A DNA stretch of 64,000 nucleotides from positions 1-64,000 of the forward strand of contig JAIVJZ010000040.1 in assembly GCA_020199775.1 (NCBI GenBank), read 5' to 3'. The position numbers were made by a program, and so were the translations under genes. How positions within the stretch are numbered: position 1 is the first letter of the stretch; each line of letters starts with the position of its first letter. This document shows positions 42,648 through 50,845 of this stretch, piece after piece. Source of the stretch: Acidobacteriota bacterium (GTDB taxonomy: Bacteria > Acidobacteriota > Blastocatellia > Pyrinomonadales > Pyrinomonadaceae). The notes below the pieces were generated by a model, which did not search any database, was not told the origin of the DNA, and saw nothing but the letters and a program-made list of their open reading frames with translations.

Positions 42648-43904
42648 TTATTGCCTGACGGCCGCGCCGTCCTTCAACTGTTCGACGTTGGAGGTGGCGA
42701 CGAGTTCGTCCGTGCCGATTCCGTTTTTGACTTCGACGAGTTCGCCCTCGCTCTGTCCGATTTGCACGACACGCTCCTCGACGCGCCCGTCTTTGACGAC
42801 GAAGACGCGGCTCACGTCCTGTTCGGTGCGCACGGCGCGCGCCGGGATGAGCACGGCGGGCGCGCCCGACGGTTGCGAGATGCGCACGGTCGCAAACTGC
42901 CCCGGCTTCAACAGACCTTCGCCGTTCTCCACTTGCGCCTCGACGGTCAGCGTGCGCGAGGCGGCCGTCACGTTCGGCGAGATGCGCGCGATGCGACCGG
43001 CGAACGCCCGATCCGCATACGCGCTCGTCACGACCGAGACGCCCTGCCCCGGCGAGATCGACCTGATCAATTGTTCGGGGATGTCGATGCGCAGGCGCAG
43101 CGGGTTAGTGCGCACGATGGTCGCCACCTTCGAGGCGGGCGTGACGTACTCGCCCAAGTCCGCCGGGCGATCCGCGACGTAGCCGCTGATGGGCGCGTAG
43201 ACGACGACATCGGAGATGGCCTTGCGCGCCTGCGCCACCTGCGCCTCGGCCGCGTTGGCGGCGGCGCGCGCCGTCGCGATCCCGGCGTAGTTCTGCCGCG
43301 CCGCCGAGAGCGCGCCCTCGTACTGTTGCTGCAACTGATCGCGCTGCGCCCGCTGCTGGTCGTAAGAGGCGCGCGACACGTCGCCCGATTCGATGAGACG
43401 CTCGAAGCGGCGCAACTGCTTCTCCGCCAGTTCGAGCGCGACGCGCGCCGCGCCGACTTCGGCCACGCGCGTCACGTCGAACGCCTGATTCGGCCTGAGG
43501 CCGATCCGCGCTTCCGCCTGCCTGACGGCCGACTGCGCCTGCGCGGCCTGCGCCTGCAACTGCGTGAGACGCAGGCGCGCGTCCGCGTCGTCGAGACGGA
43601 CGAGAACCGCGCCGCGTTGCACATAGCTGCCGAGATCGACGCCGACGGCCACGACGCGACCCGAAACGTTCGGCGCAACGTCCGTCTGCGCGTCGGCGGC
43701 GAGGCTGCCCGTCGCTTCCGTATAGCGCGGGAGTTCGCGCGTGATGGCGGCGGCGGTCGAGACCTGCACGACTTCGGGCGTGGCGTTTGCTGCGGCGGCG
43801 GCCTGCTTGTTTTTCGACTCGGCCGATCTGCCGCACGCACTCGCCAGCAGGCTCAAAGTCGCGACGAGCAATATGAAAGCGGGGAGTGTGTTTCGAGAGT
43901 TCAT
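42648..43904 (-). CDS. RND efflux periplasmic adaptor (membrane fusion protein)
   Basis: Links the pump to the outer-membrane channel. A 418-residue lipoprotein-like protein: lipobox LLASAC at residues 20-25. The barrel-sandwich halves (VSGRVVAVGVDLGSYVQRGAV near 78-98 and YAPISGYVADRPADLGEYV near 235) flank a helical hairpin, and a beta-barrel follows. The C-terminal DGAAVRQ end is shared with the MFP of the second operon (GARVRQ). It lies 92 bp upstream of the RND gene; the spacer carries a heptamer repeat that would sit inside the operon mRNA. Confidence 0.92.
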   Translation of the reverse strand: MNSRNTLPAFILLVATLSLLASACGRSAESKNKQAAAAANATPEVVQVSTAAAITRELPRYTEATGSLAADAQTDVAPNVSGRVVAVGVDLGSYVQRGAVLVRLDDADARLRLTQLQAQAAQAQSAVRQAEARIGLRPNQAFDVTRVAEVGAARVALELAEKQLRRFERLIESGDVSRASYDQQRAQRDQLQQQYEGALSAARQNYAGIATARAAANAAEAQVAQARKAISDVVVYAPISGYVADRPADLGEYVTPASKVATIVRTNPLRLRIDIPEQLIRSISPGQGVSVVTSAYADRAFAGRIARISPNVTAASRTLTVEAQVENGEGLLKPGQFATVRISQPSGAPAVLIPARAVRTEQDVSRVFVVKDGRVEERVVQIGQSEGELVEVKNGIGTDELVATSNVEQLKDGAAVRQ

Positions 43905-44011
43905 GTCAACTGCTTCTTCGTTCGGGATAAACCGGCTCTTAACGTTATCCGTTGCTGCGACTCTTAAATTTCTGCAAAAGCTGTTTCCGACAAAGTCTTT
44001 CGCCGCGCGAC

Positions 44012-44815
44012 TTATTTCTTCTTTTTGCCGCGCGTCGCGCCCGCCTTTGCCGCTTTCTCGCCGTTCGCAGCGACGCGCGGCGCGGGCGTCGCGCCGGGTT
44101 CGGCGGCGATGCCTCTCAGTAGTATCTCGGTAAACTCGGCGGCGGCGCGCTCGTTGGGAATGTTGAGCAAGAGGCGGCGCGTGTCCCAGAGCAGGTTGTT
44201 GAGCGAGTGGTGGATGACCATGCCGAGGAAGCCGCGCACCACGATGGCCGGATCGACATCGCGCATCGCGCCTTCGCGCTGGCGGTCACGGATGTAGGCG
44301 CCGAGGAAGTCGTACATGCCGCGCACGTTGCGATCCCAGAACATGTGCGCGAGTTCGTGGCCTTCGAGCGCGGAGTGGGTCAGCAGGCGCAGAAATTCCG
44401 TGTCGTGCTCGTGGTGGCGCATCATGGCGAGCGCGAGACCTGTGAAGACGGCGCGGTCGTCCCTGCGCGCGAGCGCGTCGGGCACGATGTCGGAAGGACA
44501 CTCAATGTTGTTGGCGCACGCCTTGTGGTCGAGGATCGCGCTGTAGAGTTCTTCCTTGTTGGCGAAGTGGCGAAAAACCATCGCCTCGGAGACGCCCGCC
44601 GCCTGCGCGATCTCTTTGGTCGTCGTGCCGCTAAAACCGCGTTGCGAAAAGAGCCGCATCGCGACGAGCAAAATCTGCTTGCGCCGATCCTCCCCGGCCA
44701 TGCGCCCGCTGCCGTGGACGCCCGTCGTCGCCCCCCCCGCCCCGTCCGGCGTTCGGGCCGGATCGGCCGCACCGCCGCCGCTGCCCGCACCCTTCGCCTC
44801 TAACGTTCGACTCAT
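44012..44815 (-). CDS. TetR/AcrR-family transcriptional repressor of the efflux cluster
   Basis: A 267-residue regulator. After a Gly/Ala-rich extension of about 35 residues comes the HTH (RKQILLVAMRLFSQRGFSGT, then TKEIAQAAGVSEAMVFRHFANKEELY). A ligand-binding helical domain and a Lys-rich tail (RGKKKK) follow. It is the promoter-proximal gene of a TetR-MFP-RND-TolC set. A 16-bp palindrome lies 37 bp before ATG 44815 and is likely its own operator. A longer frame from 44881 would include that operator, so 44815 is preferred. Confidence 0.9.
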   Translation of the reverse strand: MSRTLEAKGAGSGGGAADPARTPDGAGGATTGVHGSGRMAGEDRRKQILLVAMRLFSQRGFSGTTTKEIAQAAGVSEAMVFRHFANKEELYSAILDHKACANNIECPSDIVPDALARRDDRAVFTGLALAMMRHHEHDTEFLRLLTHSALEGHELAHMFWDRNVRGMYDFLGAYIRDRQREGAMRDVDPAIVVRGFLGMVIHHSLNNLLWDTRRLLLNIPNERAAAEFTEILLRGIAAEPGATPAPRVAANGEKAAKAGATRGKKKK

Positions 44816-44851
44816 TCGTTTGTTGCCTTTCGCGTCCCCGGTCTCGATTAA

Positions 44852-44867
44852 AAGTAAGTACTTACTT
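44852..44867. promoter_or_regulatory. probable TetR-family operator
   Basis: AAGTAAGT followed by ACTTACTT is a perfect 16-bp palindrome 37 bp upstream of the tetR start. Its length and place fit AcrR-type operators. Autoregulation is inferred, not shown. Confidence 0.7.
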
Positions 44868-44959
44868 ACCAAAGTACGCATGCCCTGTCAAGCGAGTTTC
44901 AGGAAATTTTCGGGGCGCGAAATTTTCCCGCGCGCCTGTATTGTTCTAGACCTTCGCGC

Positions 44960-44965
44960 TATAAT
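44960..44965 (+). promoter_or_regulatory. candidate -10 element upstream of the ElaB-like gene
   Basis: An exact TATAAT in the 375-bp gap 44816-45190, which otherwise holds only the operator and no gene. The -35 partner is weak: TGTATT at 17 bp or TTGTTC at 13 bp. The leader to 45191 would be over 200 bases. Confidence 0.35.
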
Positions 44966-45190
44966 GCCACGTACCTTTTCACAACGAAGTGAATATCAAC
45001 CCTCGCGCGAGAACCTCGCGGACTTGTGTGTCAGGGCGTCTTTCGGCGTCGCCGCCGGTTTTAAACTCGTCGGCACGTTGTTTGCTCGCTCGACACTGGA
45101 AAAGCAGAGAGATATGCGGGCGTCAACGGTGCGCGCGCACGCAGTAATTTAAAGAGCGACTATCAATCGAAAGCTAAGGAGATAACGAAC

Positions 45191-45679
45191 ATGTCACAGA
45201 ACTTCGGAAACAACGATCCGCAAAACACAGGCGGCAACACGGGCACGACGGGCGGCAGCGGCATCTCGGCGGGCTCGGGCAGAACCGATGCGGGCACGAC
45301 GCGCGACACCGGAACGACCGCCGCCGGCGGCGGCGCCATCGGCAGCGGCACGAGCGGCACGGGCGGCGCGGGCGGCGCACTCTCCACGACGGGCGGCGGC
45401 ACGGGCACGGGCGCGGCCACGGCGCGCGAGGGCTTGGCGGGCACGGCGCAGGAGTACGGCCAGAAGATCACCGACGCGGCTTCGACCGCCAAAGACTACG
45501 TGAGCGACAAAATCTCCGTGGCGGGCGACAAGCTCAAAGACTTGCAGAACGTGGACTACCGGCAGGTGGCGGAAGACGCCAAGAACTACGCGCGCGAGAA
45601 GCCGGGACAGGCTCTCTTGATCTCGGCGGCAGCGGGCTTCCTGATCGGTCTGCTCCTCAAGAGTTCGAACCGTCGTTAA
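45191..45679 (+). CDS. ElaB/YqjD-like membrane-anchored protein with Gly/Thr-rich N-terminus
   Basis: A 162-residue protein. Residues 1-80 are almost all Gly, Thr, Ser and Ala (repeats such as GGTGTG), likely disordered. Residues about 80-135 form an amphipathic helix (AREGLAGTAQEYGQKITDAA), and the C-terminal helix QALLISAAAGFLIGLLLKS anchors it in the inner membrane, as in ElaB/YqjD-type ribosome-hibernation proteins. CTAAGGAGAT precedes ATG. It precedes a holin-like gene and another membrane-anchored gene, a YqjD-YqjE-like order. Confidence 0.7.
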   Translation: MSQNFGNNDPQNTGGNTGTTGGSGISAGSGRTDAGTTRDTGTTAAGGGAIGSGTSGTGGAGGALSTTGGGTGTGAATAREGLAGTAQEYGQKITDAASTAKDYVSDKISVAGDKLKDLQNVDYRQVAEDAKNYAREKPGQALLISAAAGFLIGLLLKSSNRR

Positions 45680-45682
45680 TCC

Positions 45683-45745
45683 GGTTTCAAGTTTCAGGTT
45701 ACAGATTAAAAGCACATTTCAGCCACAAACCTGAAACTTGAAACC
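45683..45745. repeat. perfect 18-bp inverted repeat, TTTCAAG family
   Basis: GGTTTCAAGTTTCAGGTT at 45683-45700 pairs exactly with 45728-45745 around 27 bases. It lies within the trio of membrane genes, so it may weaken read-through between them. Confidence 0.8.
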
Positions 45746-45785
45746 TTCACTTTGCAACTTTAACAGCGACGAGGAGAGGTGAAAG

Positions 45786-46250
45786 ATGGCTGAACTGGAG
45801 AGGCGTGCGACGGCTGCCGCGCCCGCGACGGCGCAGAACGCGCAGCAGGTAGACATCGAGGGCTTGCCCGCCATGATCGGACGGCTCGGCGACCAGGTGA
45901 TGACGCTGGTTGACGCCAAGCTCGGTTTGGTCAAGGTCGAATTAAAGGAAGAGGCGGCCGCCTACGGCAGCAACATCGCGTTGATCACGGTGGGCGGCAT
46001 GATCGCCGCTATCGGGTTCGCGCTCTTAAACGTGGCAATTGCGTTCTTCATGGCGCGGCTCTTCTTCTACTCTTTCACCCCGCCGATCAGTTACGCGCTC
46101 GGCTTTCTCGTGACGGGCGTGTTGTACCTCGTCATCGGCGGTATCCTCGTCGTCGTTATGAAGAATCGTCTGGCCGCGATCAACCCCGCGCCGGAGAGAA
46201 CCCTTGAGGAATTCAGAAAGGATAAACAATGGCTGAAGAAAGAACTTTAG
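45786..46250 (+). CDS. phage-holin-family (YqjE-like) membrane protein
   Basis: A 154-residue protein with two transmembrane helices (about residues 59-86 and 103-126) after a helical segment (GLPAMIGRLGDQVMTLVDAK). It matches the Actinobacteria holin X/YqjE group. Despite the family name it is a housekeeping membrane protein; no phage genes are near. GAGGAGAGG precedes ATG. Its stop overlaps the start of the next gene by 22 bp. Confidence 0.75.
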   Translation: MAELERRATAAAPATAQNAQQVDIEGLPAMIGRLGDQVMTLVDAKLGLVKVELKEEAAAYGSNIALITVGGMIAAIGFALLNVAIAFFMARLFFYSFTPPISYALGFLVTGVLYLVIGGILVVVMKNRLAAINPAPERTLEEFRKDKQWLKKEL

Positions 46251-47092
46251 GCACCGCGCGCGCGCCTGAAACCGATACCGCCGACGACGAACTGACCAAG
46301 GCAGAACTTCAGCGTCGCATGGACGAGGCGCGCGAATCAATCACGCAAACCGTTACGGAGATCAAGGACACGGTGACAACTCAATACCAGAACGTCAGGG
46401 AATCAATTTCGCAATCGCTCGACTGGCGCGAGCAGTATCGCCGCCGCCCCGTCGAGTTCACGGTGGCCGCGCTCGGCGTCGGCCTCCTACTCGGCTACGG
46501 CATCGGCGGCGCGTTCGGCGGCGACTCCGAGATGCCCGAGCGTTTTTACGAGTCGGAAGGCGACGATTACGATCTGGACGAAAGCCATGTCCGCACGCCG
46601 ACCGAACGCGGCTTCGCCCCGCAGGCCATCCTCGGCGGCGCTTACGGCTCGACGGCTTACGCGCAACCGCAGTCGCCTGTGGCGGCGGCCAGCAGCAGCA
46701 GCAGCAGTGGCAGTGGCAGTCGCAACCGTGAAGAGCAATCTTTCGCCGCCTCCGCAGAGCCGCGGCCTTCCTACAGCAGCGGCTACGAGGCCACCGCGCC
46801 CGCGTCGAACGAACCGGCGAAGCCCGGCATCCTCGACCGTTTCAAAGAGACGCCCGCCTACGACCGCTTGCAGGCCGAAGCGGCCACGCTCGGCAATCGT
46901 TTCGTCGAGGAACTTTCCAAGACGGCGCAGGCCGTCGTGCTGCCCGCACTGCTCGGCAAGCTCAAAGACCTGATCGGCATAGACCTTTCGACGCAGCGCG
47001 AAGTCGCGCAGCGGAGCAAGCTCGAACAGCAAGCGGCATCCTCCGGCGCGGCCACCAGCCGGGAGACGCAAAGCAGCGGCGCGGCGTCTTAA
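46229..47092 (+). CDS. membrane-anchored envelope-stress-like protein
   Basis: A 287-residue protein: an acidic helix (TKAELQRRMDEARESITQTV) resembles the DUF3618 start and is followed by one transmembrane segment (FTVAALGVGLLLGYGIGGAFG near 72-92). A long Ser/Ala/Pro-rich disordered region (about 140-200) leads to an amphipathic C-terminal part (FVEELSKTAQAVVLPALLGK). It overlaps the holin-like gene by 22 bp and is probably translationally coupled. Function unknown. Confidence 0.7.
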   Translation: MAEERTLGTARAPETDTADDELTKAELQRRMDEARESITQTVTEIKDTVTTQYQNVRESISQSLDWREQYRRRPVEFTVAALGVGLLLGYGIGGAFGGDSEMPERFYESEGDDYDLDESHVRTPTERGFAPQAILGGAYGSTAYAQPQSPVAAASSSSSSGSGSRNREEQSFAASAEPRPSYSSGYEATAPASNEPAKPGILDRFKETPAYDRLQAEAATLGNRFVEELSKTAQAVVLPALLGKLKDLIGIDLSTQREVAQRSKLEQQAASSGAATSRETQSSGAAS

Positions 47093-47198
47093 GAAGAACG
47101 GCGTCGTTGAGGGCGCGTCCGGCGCGTCACTCTCAATTGATCGTCGGAGTCCGGTGTGAAGCTTTGCAAGTCGCATCGGGCGAGAAGGATTTAAGCGA

Positions 47199-47232
47199 GG
47201 ACGGGCGAGCGGCGCGAGTGGCTCGCCCGTCC
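47199..47232 (+). terminator. hairpin terminator after the membrane trio
   Basis: GGACGGGCGAGC pairs exactly with GCTCGCCCGTCC (12-bp stem, 10-base loop) and is followed by TTTC. It lies about 106 bp after the last stop. Confidence 0.75.
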
Positions 47233-47310
47233 TTTCATCCGCGATCACGAAAAGCGGGGTTGCCTCTTTCGGGATTTCAAATTTCACCCCGAGGCGACGG
47301 CGGGAGATCA

Positions 47311-48324
47311 ATGACTCTTGAACCGGCAGCGCAATTGACCGTCAGCCCGGGCGCGCTCGAAGAGAGGGCGACCCTCGGCGCGGCGGCGGCGTCGTCGTCG
47401 CCCGCCGCGCCCGTGCGCGTCGAGATCATCTTGAACGCGTCGGCCGGAAGCGGCGATCAGGAAGCGGCGCGCGAGACGCTCACGGAGATTTTCAAGACCG
47501 AAGGCCACTGGGACGCGCACGTCTCGCTCGCACGCAGCGGCGCGGAGATCGTGGAACTCGCGCGTCAGGCCGCCTCGGACGACGGCGTGCAAATCGTGGT
47601 CGCGGGCGGCGGCGACGGCACGGTCAACGCGGTCGCCTCCGAACTCGTCGGCACGGACAAGACGCTCGGCGTGCTCCCGCTCGGCACGCTCAACCACTTC
47701 GCGAAAGATTTAAGCATCCCGCTCGACCTCGAAGGGGCGGCGCGCAACATCGTCGAAGGCGAGACCGTCAGAGTTGACGTGGGCGAAGTCAACGGGCGCA
47801 TCTTCATCAACAATTCGAGTCTCGGCCTGTACCCGTCAATCGTCCGCCACCGCGAGAAGCAGCAGGAGCGTCTCGGGCGCGGCAAATGGTTCGCGGTCCT
47901 GTGGGCGACCGTCGAAGTCTTCCGCCGCTACCCGCTCTTTCGCGTGCGCCTCAGCGCGGACGGGCAGGAATTCCGACGCCGCACGCCTTTCGTCTTCATC
48001 GGCAACAACGAATACCAGATGGACACGTTCAACCTCGGCGCGCGCTCCTGCCTCGACGCGGGACATCTGAGTCTGCACCTGACGCGCGACATCGGACGCT
48101 GGGGGCTCGTGCGCCTCGCCGTCAGCGCGATCTTCGGGCGGCTGCGCGAGTCGAAAGACTTCGACGCGCTCTGCACCAAAGAGGTCTGGATCGAGACGCG
48201 CCGCACGCGCCTGCGCGTCGCCACGGACGGCGAAGTCACCGTCATGCGCTCGCCGCTTCATTACGCAGTCCGACCCGGCGCGCTGCGGGTCATAGCTCCG
48301 AAGAAAGTAAACCGTGAATCGTAA
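47311..48324 (+). CDS. lipid kinase, diacylglycerol kinase catalytic family
   Basis: A 337-residue kinase of the same family as 34953-35879. The N-terminus is Ala-rich and disordered to about residue 30, then VRVEIILNASAGSGDQEAAR. The glycine-rich site is VVAGGGDGTVNAVASELVG (about 90), followed by LPLGTLNHFAKDLSIPLDLE. The LGTLNHFAKDL version (in place of LGTGNDFA) marks the subgroup often next to metallophosphoesterases, as here. CGGGAG precedes ATG 47311. Its last codons (VNRES, stop) are part of a repeat arm. Confidence 0.85.
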   Translation: MTLEPAAQLTVSPGALEERATLGAAAASSSPAAPVRVEIILNASAGSGDQEAARETLTEIFKTEGHWDAHVSLARSGAEIVELARQAASDDGVQIVVAGGGDGTVNAVASELVGTDKTLGVLPLGTLNHFAKDLSIPLDLEGAARNIVEGETVRVDVGEVNGRIFINNSSLGLYPSIVRHREKQQERLGRGKWFAVLWATVEVFRRYPLFRVRLSADGQEFRRRTPFVFIGNNEYQMDTFNLGARSCLDAGHLSLHLTRDIGRWGLVRLAVSAIFGRLRESKDFDALCTKEVWIETRRTRLRVATDGEVTVMRSPLHYAVRPGALRVIAPKKVNRES

Positions 48325-48377
48325 ATCGTGAATAGACGAAGATATGTTTTCTCTATTCACGATTCACGATTCACGAT
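48311..48377. repeat. CACGATT-family inverted repeat overlapping a gene end
   Basis: Arms 48311-48335 and 48353-48377 pair over 25 bp with two mismatches around a 17-base loop. The left arm covers the last four codons and stop of the lipid kinase. Confidence 0.8.
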
Positions 48378-48383
48378 TTAACT

Positions 48384-49226
48384 ATGAGAACCATCGTACA
48401 TCTCTCCGATCTGCATTTCGGGCGAATTGATCAGGCGATCATCGAGCCGCTCTCCGCGACCGTGGCGGAGATCGCGCCGGACGTGGTGGTGGTGTCGGGC
48501 GACCTGACGCAGCGCGCGCGCGCGGAACAGTTTCAGGAGGCGCGCGAGTTTTTGGACGAGTTGCCGCACCCGCAGATCATCGTGCCCGGCAATCACGACG
48601 TGCCGCTCTACAACATCTTCCAGCGTTTCCTCGAACCGCTCGACAAGTACCGCCGCTACATCACGGACGACCTCGAACCGTTTTACGCGGACGCCGAGAT
48701 CGCCGTGCTCGGCATCAACACGGCGCGCTCGCTGACCATCAAGGACGGGCGCGTCAACGAGGGGCAGGTGGCGCGCATCCGCGAACGGCTCTGCCCCTAC
48801 GCCGACGAGGTGACGAAGTTCATCGTGACGCACCACCCCTTCGACATTCCCGAAGGCCACGAACGCGAGGCCGACCTCGTGGGGCGCGCACAGATGGCGA
48901 TGCAGGCTCTGGCTAATTGCGGCGCGGACGTGTTGCTCTCCGGCCACCTGCACGTCAGCCACACGGGGCACACCGCCAAGCGTTACAAGATCAGCGGCTA
49001 CTCCGCGCTCGTCGTACAGGCGGGCACGGCCACCTCGACGCGCGTGCGCGGCGAAGTCAACTCGTTCAACGTCGTCCGCGTCGAGCACCCTTACATCGAG
49101 ATCAAACGTCTCGCGTGGCAGCCCGACCGCGCCGCCTTCTCGACGGCCTCCATCGAAAACTTCGTCCACACGCCCGAAGGCTGGGCGCGCCTCGCCGACG
49201 GCGCGGCATCGGGCATCAATACGTGA
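48384..49226 (+). CDS. metallophosphoesterase (3',5'-cAMP phosphodiesterase CpdA-like)
   Basis: A 280-residue calcineurin-like phosphoesterase. The dinuclear metal site is complete: HLSDLHFG (D, H), VVSGDLTQRA (GD), VPGNHDVPL (GNHD), TKFIVTHHPFD (H) and LSGHLHVSH (GHxH). The class acts on cyclic nucleotides or lipid-linked phosphoesters. It starts 6 bp after a repeat and next to a lipid kinase, so a lipid phosphate role is possible as well as cAMP hydrolysis. No signal peptide. Confidence 0.87.
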   Translation: MRTIVHLSDLHFGRIDQAIIEPLSATVAEIAPDVVVVSGDLTQRARAEQFQEAREFLDELPHPQIIVPGNHDVPLYNIFQRFLEPLDKYRRYITDDLEPFYADAEIAVLGINTARSLTIKDGRVNEGQVARIRERLCPYADEVTKFIVTHHPFDIPEGHEREADLVGRAQMAMQALANCGADVLLSGHLHVSHTGHTAKRYKISGYSALVVQAGTATSTRVRGEVNSFNVVRVEHPYIEIKRLAWQPDRAAFSTASIENFVHTPEGWARLADGAASGINT

Positions 49227-49228
49227 GG

Positions 49229-49382
49229 GAAAAGGGGAAAGGGTCAGGGGGAAGGGCGAAAGCAAATGAAAGATTAAATGATGGGCAATTGCGCCGGTGG
49301 AAGGAGCGGCAGCGCGTGGCATCTTTCCCTTCGCCTTTTTCCTTTACCCTTTACCCCTTCCCCCTGACCCTTTCCCCTTTTC
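49229..49382. repeat. CCCTTTA/CCCTTTC-family inverted repeat
   Basis: Arms 49229-49254 and 49357-49382 are exact complements over 26 bp, with words CCCTTTA, CCCCTTC, CCCCTGA and CCCTTTC on the right. About 100 bases separate them and hold no gene. The element begins 2 bp after the phosphoesterase stop. Confidence 0.85.
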
Positions 49383-49469
49383 ATTGACACCCGCGCCGCC
49401 CATCCTTAGACTCGCTATCCCCGGCCGGAATTTTCGGAACAACTCTTCATCTCGCACAAGGAGCAGTGC

Positions 49470-50711
49470 ATGTTTGCAACTCAACCGCGCGCGCGTCGCG
49501 CGACTTTCGCCGCCCCGCTCACCATCTTTTTCGTCCTTGCGCTGCTGGCGGGCGTTGCGCCGGTTGCTCTTCTGGCGCAGGGCGCGGCCAACTACGAGGC
49601 CGAGAAACGGCGCGCCATCCAACTCTTGGAAAGCGCAAAGGCGACGGAAGCCCTGCCGATTCTGGAACGACTCTCGAACAGCAACCCGGAAGACGGTCAG
49701 GTGATGTTCTACTTCGGCTTTGCCCTGCTTGCGCACTCGAACACGCTCAAGGAGGCGGGCGCGCGCAAGCAATCGCGCATCCGCGCACGCGCGGCGATGC
49801 TCAAGGCGCGCGAGTCGGGTTACAAGAACCCGCTCCTCGAATCCATCCTCGAAAGCATCCCGGCGGACGGCGGCGAGGAGACCAAGTATTCCGCCAACGC
49901 GCAGGCCGACGCCGCCATGCACGAGGGCGAGGCGGCCTTCGTCAAGGGCGACCTCGACGCCGCGCTCGCCGCCTACCAGCGCGCCCTCACGCACGACCCG
50001 AAACTCTACGCGGCCGCGCTCTTCGCAGGCGACATGTATTTCAAAAAAGGCCAGCCCTTCAAGGCCGCCGAGTGGTACGAACGCGCCATCGCCATCGACC
50101 CCGACCGCGAGACGGCCTATCGCTATTCGGCCAGCCCTCTGATGGAAGCGGGCAAGCTCGAAGAGGCGCGCGTGCGCTACGTCGAGGCGTTTGTGGCCGA
50201 GCCGTTCAACCGTCTGGCGCGCGCCGGCCTGATACGCTGGGCCGAGGCCGCGAAGGTCGAACTCGCCCACCCCGACATCAAAGTGCCGACGGACGTGTCG
50301 CCGCTCAAAGACAATAAGATGACCATCAACATCTCGCCGGACTCGGTCGGCAAAGACGACGGTTCGGCGGCGTGGATGATGTACGGCATCGTGCGCGCGG
50401 GCTGGGCGATGGAGAAGTTCGCCAAAGAATTTCCGGCGGAGAAGCAGTACCGCCACACGCTGCGCGAGGAGGCGGACGCGCTTCGCGGCGTGGTCGAGTC
50501 GGTCAAGACGCAGACGAAGGACAAGAAGATCAAGACGCTCGACCCGTCGCTCGCGCGCCTCGTCAAACTGCACGACGAAGGGCTGCTCGAAGCCTACATC
50601 CTCTTAGCCCGCGCCGATCAGGGCATCGCGCAGGACTACGTCGAATACCGCAAAACCAACCGCGACAAGTTGCGCCGCTATTTGATGGAGTACGTGACGG
50701 CGAAGAAGTAG
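49470..50711 (+). CDS. exported TPR-repeat protein
   Basis: A 413-residue protein with a hydrophobic segment (residues 16-36, FFVLALLAGVAPVALLA) that is a signal peptide. Helical TPR units follow: ATEALPILERLSNSNPEDGQ, AALAAYQRALTHDPKLYAAA and AAEWYERAIAIDPDRETAYR (about 170-220). The C-terminal 140 residues are helical without a known motif. It likely scaffolds periplasmic complexes. ACAAGGAGCAG precedes ATG. A heptamer hairpin starts at its stop codon. Confidence 0.8.
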   Translation: MFATQPRARRATFAAPLTIFFVLALLAGVAPVALLAQGAANYEAEKRRAIQLLESAKATEALPILERLSNSNPEDGQVMFYFGFALLAHSNTLKEAGARKQSRIRARAAMLKARESGYKNPLLESILESIPADGGEETKYSANAQADAAMHEGEAAFVKGDLDAALAAYQRALTHDPKLYAAALFAGDMYFKKGQPFKAAEWYERAIAIDPDRETAYRYSASPLMEAGKLEEARVRYVEAFVAEPFNRLARAGLIRWAEAAKVELAHPDIKVPTDVSPLKDNKMTINISPDSVGKDDGSAAWMMYGIVRAGWAMEKFAKEFPAEKQYRHTLREEADALRGVVESVKTQTKDKKIKTLDPSLARLVKLHDEGLLEAYILLARADQGIAQDYVEYRKTNRDKLRRYLMEYVTAKK

Positions 50712-50713
50712 AA

Positions 50714-50838
50714 ACGGGAAAAGGGTAAGGGGGAAAGGATCAGGGTCAAAGGGTAAGGGGTAAAGGGGAAGGGGAAGACAGAGAGGCTGAATGCTTCCCG
50801 TCTTCCCCTTTACCCTTTACCCCTTATCCTTTTCCCGG
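50714..50838. repeat. AAAGGGT/CCCTTTA-family inverted repeat
   Basis: Outer arms CGGGAAAAGGGTAAGGGG (from 50715) and CCCCTTATCCTTTTCCCG (to about 50837) pair with one mismatch. Inner AAAGGGG words pair with the CCCCTTT and ACCCTTT words of the right side. It is in the same family as 49229-49382 and fills the gap to the convergent peptidase gene. Confidence 0.8.
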
Positions 50839-50845
50839 TGCTTCG

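Noticed and set aside
45786..46250. Prophage remnant suggested by the holin family name
   Set aside because: No lysis, capsid or tail genes nearby; the gene order matches the YqjD/YqjE-type housekeeping set.
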